The notes under the pieces: model-generated
Database searches by the model: none
Told to the model about the DNA's origin: nothing
What the model saw: only the letters and a program-made list of their open reading frames with translations
Translations under genes and position numbers: made by a program
Source of the DNA: an uncultured Clostridia bacterium
GTDB taxonomy: Bacteria; Bacillota; Clostridia; Lachnospirales; CAG-274
Direction: 5' to 3'
Length of the DNA: 11,827 nucleotides
Assembly (NCBI GenBank): GCA_947589405.1
Contig: CANQBT010000062.1
Location: forward strand, 1 to 11,827
Part shown: positions 1-6,188 of the stretch, in pieces
Layout: each line of letters begins with the position of its first letter
Numbering within the stretch: position 1 is the stretch's first letter

Positions 1-875
1 AGTCCCTTAGCTTCGCTTATAGTTATTTCGTCACCGTCGATATGGAATTTGACAATATCCAGCTCAGTAGCATTATATGTTGCATCGTTTCCGCTTACAG
101 AAGCATGACCCTCCGCAACTGTCTTGTCCTCAGGATCCAAAAGCTTGAAATCAAAGGCAATGTCTGTAGCATTGGAAATAACAAGTGTCACGGGATCGGT
201 AGGATCCGTTTCTGCCGTAGGCTGGAGTATGAATTTGCCGTCATACCATGAATTGACAATTATGCTTGTCTTTACATCTGAGGTTTCCTTTACATATATT
301 GCTTTTCCGCTTGGTATCTGAAGTCCCTTAGCCTCGTCTATCGTTACTGTATCACCGCTTACCGTAAACCTAAGTATATCAAGCTCTGTAGCTGAATATG
401 TCGCTTCGGCTCCGTTTACAGTTGCCTTGCCGCTTAATTTGGCATTGCCGTTTGGATCCAAAAGGCTGAAATCAAAGCTGTTTTCTGAAGCGTTTGTTAT
501 AACAAGTGTCTTTGGATCTTCAACATTTGTAGTATCGGTAGTCTGAAGAGAAAATCTGCCGCTTGTCCATACAGGTGTCTGGGGCTTCTGTTCAACAGAA
601 GATGATGTTTTTGGCATACTTATAGATGCTGTCTTTGTAGCTGCGTCATAGTCCACAGTCGCACCCAGATTCTCCGTTACCGATCTTAACGGTACATATG
701 TAGTGCCGTTATAAAGCAGCGTTTCTGACGCTGAGGGCTGTCCGTTTACAATAAGCTTTACCCTGTTGAAAAAGGCTTCTATATTTTGTCCGCCTTCGGC
801 ATAAGAAAGTATGGGAGCGACAATAAGGGCTGCCGTTAAAAGTCCTGCCGTAAAGCTTTTAAATGTTTTTTTCAT
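1..875 (-). CDS. Exported protein with copper-amine-oxidase-like N-terminal domain and tandem beta repeats (3' end outside window)
   Basis: The gene starts at an ATG at 875 with AGGAGG five bases upstream (881-886) and stays open for 291 codons to the left edge, so the C-terminus is missing. Residues 1-26 form a signal peptide: KK near the start, a hydrophobic stretch, then SYA as the likely cleavage site. Residues about 39-86 match the copper amine oxidase N-terminal (stalk) domain, with VKLIVNG, TTYVPLRSVTENLGA and a following DYDAATKTASI strand. This family usually acts as a wall- or surface-associated module and does not itself show oxidase activity. After a short Ser/Pro linker come two related segments, residues about 107-210 and 213 onward, sharing TLVI(T/S)NA, FDF.LLDP, ATY.ATELDI and EAKGL. 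The function of these repeats is unknown to me. It follows uxaC by 58 bases but a terminator separates them. Domain call is firm; overall role is not. Confidence 0.85.
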   Translation of the reverse strand, partial: MKKTFKSFTAGLLTAALIVAPILSYAEGGQNIEAFFNRVKLIVNGQPSASETLLYNGTTYVPLRSVTENLGATVDYDAATKTASISMPKTSSSVEQKPQTPVWTSGRFSLQTTDTTNVEDPKTLVITNASENSFDFSLLDPNGNAKLSGKATVNGAEATYSATELDILRFTVSGDTVTIDEAKGLQIPSGKAIYVKETSDVKTSIIVNSWYDGKFILQPTAETDPTDPVTLVISNATDIAFDFKLLDPEDKTVAEGHASVSGNDATYNATELDIVKFHIDGDEITISEAKG

Positions 876-890
876 AAAATTCCTCCTCTC

Positions 891-920
891 AAAAATATGG
901 GGCAGATAATATCCGCCCCA
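891..920 (-). terminator. Rho-independent terminator after uxaC
   Basis: Read on the minus strand, TGGGGC (920-915) pairs with GCCCCA (903-898), extended by a G-U wobble and GAT/ATC to a ten-pair stem with a three-base loop. It is followed by TATTTTTG. This is a standard intrinsic terminator 13 bases past the uxaC stop codon. It lies almost directly against the ribosome-binding site of the next gene. Confidence 0.8.
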
Positions 921-933
921 AAGAAATTAAAAA

Positions 934-2331
934 TTAAAGTCTGAAATACTTTGCTGCATTGTTATAGCATATGTCTGCTACAAGCTTGCCTGCAAACTCA
1001 ATATCATCGGCATATTCGCCGTCCTCTATCCATTGACCTATTATGTTGCAGAGTATTCTTCTGAAATATTCATGTCTTGGATATGAAAGGAAGCTTCTGG
1101 AGTCTGTAAGCATACCTACGAATTTACCGAGAACGCCTAAGTTACCGAGAGCCTTTATCTGAGCTTCCATACCATCCTTGTTGTCATTGAACCACCAAGC
1201 AGTACCGAACTGTATCTTGGAAGCAGCCTCAGTACCCTGGAAACAGCCTAATATAGTACCGAATACCTGATTGTCAGCAGGGTTTCCTGCAAATAACAAT
1301 GTCTTGGGAAGAGCATTCTTATAGTCAAGAGCGTCTAAGAGGTTAGTAAGACCTTCAACCGTTGACCAGTCTGATATACAGTCAAAGCCTGTATCGGGAC
1401 CCATCTTCTCAAACATTCTTGTGTTATTATCTCTCTTGATGTTCATGTGTATTTCCATAGCCCAGTCTCTCTTGTGATATTCTTCACCTAAGAAGAGCAT
1501 AAGAGCTGTTCTATACTTCTCGCCCTCGTCCTTTGTAGGAGCTGTGCCTGAGATAGCCTTAGCAAGTATAGCGTCTATTTCTGCTTCGGAAGCCTTGTTG
1601 AAAGGCACATATGTGAATGCATGGTCGGAAGCACGGCAGCCTAATTCTTCAAATACTGCCATTCTCTTTATAAGGACTTCCTTAAGGTTGGCAAATGTCT
1701 TTATTTCCTTGCCGCCTGCTTCGCCGAGAGTCTTAATATATTCTGCAAATGTAGGAGCATCTATATTAAGGGCCTTATCAGGTCTCCATGCAGGATATAC
1801 CTTAAATCTTGTTTCCTCAGCAGCCAATTTCTTATGCCATTCAAGAGAATCGGCAGGATCATCGGTTGTGTTTATAGCGTTTACATTAGATTTAACGATA
1901 AGCTCTCTTACTCTGAAGTCGGGCTTTGCAAGCATTTCATTTATCTTGTCATGTATCTCAACTGCATTGTCCTTTGTAAGAGGCTCATATATACCGAAGT
2001 ATCTCTGAAGCTCAAGGTGAGTCCAATGATATAATGGATTGCCTATAGCGTACTGTATAGTTTCAGCCCATTTTACAAACTTGTTGAGCTTATCGGCATT
2101 CTTGCCTGTGATCTCCTCCTCAGGTACGCCTAATGAACGCATTGCTCTCCACTTGTAGTGGTCGCCGCCCAGCCATACATCGGATATATCCTCAAAGTTC
2201 TTGTTTTCATATATTTCCTGAGGATTAAGATGGCAATGGAAGTCGTAAATAGGCTCGTCCTTTGCGTACTTGTGGAATAATGTCTGTGCGGTTTTTGTCT
2301 TTAATAAGAAGTTTTCATCAATAAAACCCAT
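934..2331 (-). CDS. uxaC: Uronate (glucuronate/galacturonate) isomerase
   Basis: The product isomerises D-galacturonate to tagaturonate and D-glucuronate to fructuronate in the cytoplasm (EC 5.3.1.12), the first step of uronate breakdown. The 465 residues match the usual family length of about 465-470. Visible signatures are the amidohydrolase metal motif HCHLNP at residues 32-37 (H32, H34), TTDDPADSLEWH near 155, SDHAFTYVPF near 235, the WAMEIHMN segment, AWWFND, and the C-terminal LTDSRSFLSYPRHEYFRR. I start the gene at ATG 2331 because GGAGG sits eight bases upstream. An in-frame TTG at 2346 would overlap that ribosome-binding site and add only five residues that the family lacks. It is the last gene of the uxaBAC operon, 61 bases after uxaA, and ends at a strong terminator. 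Confidence 0.95.
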   Translation of the reverse strand: MGFIDENFLLKTKTAQTLFHKYAKDEPIYDFHCHLNPQEIYENKNFEDISDVWLGGDHYKWRAMRSLGVPEEEITGKNADKLNKFVKWAETIQYAIGNPLYHWTHLELQRYFGIYEPLTKDNAVEIHDKINEMLAKPDFRVRELIVKSNVNAINTTDDPADSLEWHKKLAAEETRFKVYPAWRPDKALNIDAPTFAEYIKTLGEAGGKEIKTFANLKEVLIKRMAVFEELGCRASDHAFTYVPFNKASEAEIDAILAKAISGTAPTKDEGEKYRTALMLFLGEEYHKRDWAMEIHMNIKRDNNTRMFEKMGPDTGFDCISDWSTVEGLTNLLDALDYKNALPKTLLFAGNPADNQVFGTILGCFQGTEAASKIQFGTAWWFNDNKDGMEAQIKALGNLGVLGKFVGMLTDSRSFLSYPRHEYFRRILCNIIGQWIEDGEYADDIEFAGKLVADICYNNAAKYFRL

Positions 2332-2339
2332 GTTTAATT

Positions 2340-2344
2340 CCTCC
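2340..2344 (-). promoter_or_regulatory. Ribosome-binding site fixing the uxaC start
   Basis: GGAGG on the minus strand lies eight bases before the ATG at 2331. The longer open frame begins with a TTG whose last base is the first G of this motif, so the ATG is the sensible start. Confidence 0.75.
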
Positions 2345-2392
2345 AATCTTTTTGTAAAGTTTATTTTGTCCGTTATTGCAAGGTTTATAACA

Positions 2393-3865
2393 TCAAAGAG
2401 TTACGCCGTTCTTGAATATGGCTATCTCTCTGTAATCATTGATCTCATTCTTTGTCTTTGCTCTGTCTGATGCTACGTCAAGTATGAATTTGAAGAATTC
2501 CTCAGCATACTCGTCCATCTTCTTGTCCTCTATAAGCCTTCCTGCGTTCCAGTCTATCCAGTTCTTCTTCCTGTTGGCAAGATCGGAATTGGTAGCTATC
2601 TTTATTGTAGGAACAGGTGAGCCTACGGGAGTACCTCTTCCCGTTGAGAAGAGTATAACATGACAGCCGCTTGCCATCATACCGCTTATGGCTACTATAT
2701 CGTTGCCGGGACCCTGCAAGAGTGAAAGTCCGTCGGCAGTTGCCTTGTCACCGTAGAGAAGAACGCCGTTGACATTGGAGGTGCCGCCCTTCTGAGTACA
2801 GCCAAGTGACTTGTCCTCAAGAGTGGTGATGCCGCCCTTCTTATTGCCCGGTGAAGGATTTTCGCCTACAGGCTCGCCGTGACTTATAAAGTATTCCTTG
2901 AAATTGTTTACAAGGCTTACGGTCTTGTCAAATGTTGCCTTATCCTTACATCTGTCCATAAGTATGGTCTCGGCGCCAAACATTTCGGGAACCTCTGAAA
3001 GCACGGTCTTGCCTCCGTTGGCAACCATTATATCGGAGATCCTGCCTATGAGCGGATTGGCAGTAATGCCTGAAAGACCGTCTGAGCCGCCGCACTTAAG
3101 ACCGATAACAAGCTTGCTTACGGGAATCTCCTCCTGCTTGAACTGAGAAGCATAATCCACAAGCTGACCTATTACCTCAACGGCTTCTTCCACATCGTTT
3201 TCATGCTCCTGGCAAATGAAGAACTTAACTCTTTCTTCATCATAGTCGCCAAGTACCTTCTTGAACTCGTCAACGTTGTTGTTTTCACAGCCAAGACTTA
3301 ACACAAGAACGCCTGCGGCATTTGGGTGTCTTACCATACCGGCAAGAAGCTTCTGAGTATTTTCGTGATCCTCGCCAAGCTGTGAGCAGCCATAAGGATG
3401 AACAAAGTTGTAAATACCCTCTACCTTGTCGCCGTATCTCTTGTTGGCTTCCCTTACAATGGCATTTGATACACCGTTTACACAGCCTACCGTGTTTACG
3501 ATCCATATTTCGTTTCTGATACCCACTTCGCCATTCTTTCTCACATAGCCCATAAATGTATCATGTCTTGTAACGGGAATATCCTTGTGTTTAGGTGAGT
3601 ATGTGTATTCAAGAGTAGAGCTAAGGTTAGTCTTTACATTGTGAGAATGTACCCATTCGCCTGCTTTTATATCTCTTGTGGCATGACCTATGGGATAGCC
3701 GTATTTTATGATATTCTCATTTTCGGGAATATCAACAATTGCCATCTTGTGACCTCTGTCAATATTTTCAAGTGCCGCAACACCGTATATTTCCTCGCCT
3801 TTGGCAATATTGTCTATGGCAACGACAACATTGTCGTTATCGTTAATTTTAATATACTTTTCCAT
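2393..3865 (-). CDS. uxaA: Altronate dehydratase
   Basis: The enzyme dehydrates D-altronate to 2-keto-3-deoxy-D-gluconate (EC 4.2.1.7) in the cytoplasm, the third step from galacturonate. The 490 residues are the normal full length. Residues about 1-85 form the small SAF-type N-terminal domain. From about 95 onward comes the altronate/galactarate dehydratase core: TFMGYVRKNGEVGIRNE (103-119), HPYGCSQLGEDHENT (156-170), LSLGCENN (189-196), LKCGGSDGLSGITANP (256-271), GGTSNVNGVLLYGD (360-373) and GCHVILFSTGRGTPVGSP (400-417). Cysteines in several of these motifs suit the iron-dependent family. The ATG at 3865 has AGGAGG five bases upstream (3871-3876). Only 21 bases separate it from the end of uxaB, so the two are co-transcribed. 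Confidence 0.95.
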   Translation of the reverse strand: MEKYIKINDNDNVVVAIDNIAKGEEIYGVAALENIDRGHKMAIVDIPENENIIKYGYPIGHATRDIKAGEWVHSHNVKTNLSSTLEYTYSPKHKDIPVTRHDTFMGYVRKNGEVGIRNEIWIVNTVGCVNGVSNAIVREANKRYGDKVEGIYNFVHPYGCSQLGEDHENTQKLLAGMVRHPNAAGVLVLSLGCENNNVDEFKKVLGDYDEERVKFFICQEHENDVEEAVEVIGQLVDYASQFKQEEIPVSKLVIGLKCGGSDGLSGITANPLIGRISDIMVANGGKTVLSEVPEMFGAETILMDRCKDKATFDKTVSLVNNFKEYFISHGEPVGENPSPGNKKGGITTLEDKSLGCTQKGGTSNVNGVLLYGDKATADGLSLLQGPGNDIVAISGMMASGCHVILFSTGRGTPVGSPVPTIKIATNSDLANRKKNWIDWNAGRLIEDKKMDEYAEEFFKFILDVASDRAKTKNEINDYREIAIFKNGVTL

Positions 3866-3886
3866 AATATCCTCCTCTTACAGGGC

Positions 3887-5431
3887 TTAGCCTAAAACTG
3901 CCTTGACCTCAGAAACAACGCCATTGTTGAGTATGTTGTAAAGGTGATCTGTTACAACAGCAGGGAAGTCGCCTAAACCGCTGTTGAGATCAGCGCCAAG
4001 CCAGAAGTCCTTGTTAGCGCAAACCTTCTTGACAACATCGGCAACCTGAGCCTTGTCGGAAGCGTCAACGCCTGTCCATACATTCTTATAAAATTCCAGA
4101 ACTTCGGGGCTGTCCTTAACAGGATATTCCTCGCTTCCTCTGTGACCTATAAGAGCGCCGTCTTTTATCTCGGTTCCCTTGTAGAATGCAAGATATGCTG
4201 CAAAGGAGAATGTAAGTATCTTAGGAAGCTTGCCGTTCTGAGCATAGTATTCCTGAATAGTATGGAGAACTCTTGCCTCAAACTTAGATGTAGAGTTAAG
4301 AGAAATGTCCATAAGCTTATGCTTTATAAATGGATTCTGGAATCTGTCGAATACAGCGTCTGCAAAGCTCTTCAGATCCTCGTGAGTCAATTCGGGACTT
4401 TCGATAGCAGGTATTATCTCATCATCGAGAGCCTTTACAAGATAGTCGTAGTACATCTTGTCTGCCATCATTTCGCCTACCAAGTTATGGCCTGAAAGAT
4501 AAGCTGCAAGTACTGAACAGGTATGAGCGCCGTTAAGTATTCTTACCTTACGCTTCTTATAAGGCTTAACATCGGGAGTAAATATTACCTTTAAGCCGGC
4601 AGCAGGGAAGGGCAGTTCCTTCTCAAGCTCTGCGGGTCCTTCTATTACCCATGTGTGGAATATTTCGCTTGTATCTATAGCGTTGTCCTCATAGCCGAAC
4701 TCCTCGCAAAGCTCCTTAGCCTCGTCACGAGGATAGCCTGTAACGATCCTGTCTACAAGTGTGCTTGTGAATACGCATGCTGTTTCTATCCAATCGATGA
4801 AGTCAGCGCCTAAGCTCCAGTTCTCAGCATGCTTGAGAACGTATTTCTTAAGAGTCTTGCCGTTGTCGTCTATAAGCTCACAGGGAATGAATACAAGACC
4901 CTTGCTCTTGTCACCGTCAAATGCCTTGAATCTCTTGTATAAGAAATTAGTTACCTTAGCGGGGAATGAATCCTGTGGCTCGCTGTCTGTCATAGGCTCG
5001 TCCTTCCAGGAGATACCTGCTTCCGTAGTGTTTGATACAACAAATCTCAATTCGGGATTTGAAGCGCAGGCATTGTAGGTATCAAGGTCAACATATGGAT
5101 TGATACATCTCTTTACGCAGGTGATAAGTCTCTTGTCGGAGACCTTCTGTCCATCTTCACGACCTCTTGCTATAAGAGTGTAAAGACCCTCCTGCTCGTT
5201 AAGTATATTTCTCAAGGAGTCACCGCCCGGAATAGGCTGAATAAGTGTGATACCACCCTTGAATAAGCCCTGAGCATTGATCTCATCAAACATATAGTCA
5301 ACGAAAGCTCTTAAAAAATTACCTTCGCCGAACTGAATTATTCTCTCAGGCAGCTCCTCCTTTGTGCCGATATTAAGATCATCATTGAACTTAAAGCCGT
5401 TTGTCAAAAGTTTTCTGCTTAATTTTTCCAT
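3887..5431 (-). CDS. uxaB: Tagaturonate reductase (altronate oxidoreductase)
   Basis: The enzyme reduces tagaturonate to D-altronate with NADH (EC 1.1.1.58), between the UxaC and UxaA steps. It belongs to the mannitol dehydrogenase / polyol-specific long-chain dehydrogenase family. Residues 33-43 (QFGEGNFLRAF) are the N-terminal dinucleotide-binding signature; VVSNTTEAGI (131-140) is typical of UxaB. The C-terminal domain opens near KPYKKRKVRILNGAHT (289-304), which carries the conserved catalytic-lysine and NGAH region. At 514 residues it is slightly longer than the roughly 480 of the E. coli protein, as is common in Firmicutes. The paralogous fructuronate reductase UxuB is the main alternative, but the uxaA and uxaC neighbours favour UxaB. 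The ATG at 5431 has GGAGG eight bases upstream. It is the promoter-proximal gene of the operon. Confidence 0.93.
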   Translation of the reverse strand: MEKLSRKLLTNGFKFNDDLNIGTKEELPERIIQFGEGNFLRAFVDYMFDEINAQGLFKGGITLIQPIPGGDSLRNILNEQEGLYTLIARGREDGQKVSDKRLITCVKRCINPYVDLDTYNACASNPELRFVVSNTTEAGISWKDEPMTDSEPQDSFPAKVTNFLYKRFKAFDGDKSKGLVFIPCELIDDNGKTLKKYVLKHAENWSLGADFIDWIETACVFTSTLVDRIVTGYPRDEAKELCEEFGYEDNAIDTSEIFHTWVIEGPAELEKELPFPAAGLKVIFTPDVKPYKKRKVRILNGAHTCSVLAAYLSGHNLVGEMMADKMYYDYLVKALDDEIIPAIESPELTHEDLKSFADAVFDRFQNPFIKHKLMDISLNSTSKFEARVLHTIQEYYAQNGKLPKILTFSFAAYLAFYKGTEIKDGALIGHRGSEEYPVKDSPEVLEFYKNVWTGVDASDKAQVADVVKKVCANKDFWLGADLNSGLGDFPAVVTDHLYNILNNGVVSEVKAVLG

Positions 5432-5482
5432 GGGAAATACCTCCGTTTTTGTATATTTTATTCAGTATAATTACCTAATAAT

Positions 5483-5511
5483 ATAATACTATAAAATCTG
5501 GGGCAAATCAA
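5483..5511 (-). promoter_or_regulatory. Sigma-A-like promoter of the uxaBAC operon
   Basis: On the minus strand TTGATT (5511-5506) and TATTAT (5488-5483) are 17 bases apart, the ideal spacing. The predicted transcript start near 5476 leaves a leader of about 45 bases before the uxaB ATG. There is one mismatch or so per box; no experiment is implied. Confidence 0.55.
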
Positions 5512-5543
5512 TATTAATTTTACAATTTTTACAAGAATATTAA

Positions 5544-5561
5544 ATTTACGTTTCAGTAAAT
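5544..5561. promoter_or_regulatory. Inverted repeat, candidate operator upstream of the uxa promoter
   Basis: ATTTAC and GTAAAT form perfect half-sites separated by six bases, about 33 bases upstream of the putative uxa -35 box. Uronate operons are usually controlled by GntR- or LacI-type regulators binding such dyads. No regulator gene is present here, and in AT-rich DNA the dyad may be chance. Confidence 0.25.
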
Positions 5562-5799
5562 AAACACTTTTACCAAAAAAGAAGAATGTATATGCCGATG
5601 TATCAAGCATTCGGTTGAATATGGAGGAATGCTCAGAGTGTGCAAGGGAATAAGAATATTACCCATAAAAAGCATAATGTCAAAATAGTCAATACAGAGT
5701 ACGAATTTCAGAAAGGGGATAATGACAGAATGGGGCTGTCTGCGTTAAGTTTTGTATAGCGCAATATTGATTTATTTATCTTAAATCGACCCTTCCACC

Positions 5800-5826
5800 A
5801 TTTCAAACAATAAAATTGTTTGAAAT
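5800..5826. repeat. Perfect 12-base-pair hairpin
   Basis: ATTTCAAACAAT (5800-5811) and its exact complement (5815-5826) flank a three-base AAA loop. There is no T-run after either arm, so it is not a typical terminator. It adjoins the modular repeat and may be its outer module. Confidence 0.7.
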
Positions 5827-5831
5827 ATTCA

Positions 5832-6025
5832 GCACTTTTGCTTCGCAAAAGCAAGCCTACGGCTTGGCGGATAATTCTTCCGCTGCAATGTCCCCCTCCC
5901 CTCGACGCTCAATATAAAATTGAGCTAGGGGAGGCTAGAAAGAGTAGGAGAAGGGGAACTGTCAGCCCAACCAAGAATTACAAGTCGTGAACGGCTTTAC
6001 ATGGGCTGACTGAGAGGTCAACCTA
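5832..6025 (-). repeat. Modular dispersed repeat, left copy (inverted relative to the one at 11691)
   Basis: Read on the minus strand, the element opens with GACCTCTCAGTCAGC (6019-6005). A stem follows, TGGGCTGAC pairing with GTCAGCCCA across 6002-6010 and 5961-5969, then GCTGACAG (5966-5959). Next is a compound hairpin at 5895-5934 (outer stem CCTCCCCT/AGGGGAGG, inner stem GCTCAAT/ATTGAGC). Then comes a block of 24 bases (5889-5866) containing GCAGCGGAAGAATTATCC, and two small perfect hairpins, 5852-5866 and 5835-5851. The first, second and fourth conserved blocks recur in the same order in the copy at the right edge. No open frame is present. It resembles intergenic palindromic repeats or a MITE; I see no transposase. 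Confidence 0.7.
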
Positions 6026-6045
6026 CTACGCTAAACAAAAGTTTA

Positions 6046-6066
6046 CATTTTTATCTCATCACCTCC
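6046..6066 (-). other. Strong ribosome-binding site followed by a start-stop pair
   Basis: On the minus strand GGAGGTGAT (6066-6058), a full match to the 16S rRNA 3' end, is followed after nine bases by ATG (6048-6046) and at once by TAA. It could be the beginning of a decayed gene, a regulatory minimal frame, or chance. Confidence 0.25.
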
Positions 6067-6117
6067 GTACAGGAGCGGCAAACGGCGCAATCGGTCAAGA
6101 TAACACCGTAGACTACA

Positions 6118-6146
6118 TTGCTTTGCCTTCGACAATATGATAAAAT
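6118..6146 (+). promoter_or_regulatory. Sigma-A-like promoter of the paralogue pair
   Basis: TTGCTT (6118-6123) and TAAAAT (6141-6146) are 17 bases apart. The transcript would start near 6153, about 35 bases before the ATG at 6189. A TATAAT at 6167-6172 looks better on its own but lacks a -35 box and lies on top of the ribosome-binding site. Confidence 0.45.
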
Positions 6147-6188
6147 ATACATAAAGCTAAAATAAGTATAATACAAGGAGGTATAACA

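Larger units (their letters stand above)
5432..6188. other. Divergent intergenic region between uxaB and the large paralogue genes
   Basis: This 757-base stretch has no convincing gene. From left to right it holds the uxaB leader and sigma-A-like promoter (5483-5511), an inverted repeat that could be an operator (5544-5561), and about 230 bases (5570-5799) that are plain apart from a possible 39-codon remnant (5640-5759). Then come a perfect AT-rich hairpin (5800-5826), a modular dispersed repeat (about 5832-6025), a start-stop minimal frame on the minus strand (6046-6066), and a promoter and leader for the gene at 6189. Confidence 0.8.

Noticed and set aside
42..321. Two short plus-strand open frames (42-251 and 124-321)
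   Set aside because: They lie antisense to the exported protein's coding frame, which has a signal peptide, a known domain and internal repeats; the antisense frames show neither a ribosome-binding site nor protein-like features.
1544..2008. Plus-strand open frame of 154 codons
   Set aside because: Antisense to uxaC, whose protein motifs cover the whole interval; it is a shadow frame.
3285..3519. Short open frames on both strands inside uxaA
   Set aside because: Both are alternative frames of the well-conserved altronate dehydratase core.
5800..5866. CRISPR array or transposon end suggested by consecutive hairpins
   Set aside because: The hairpins have different sequences and no regular spacers, and there is no transposase or cas gene in the window; they are better treated as modules of the dispersed repeat.
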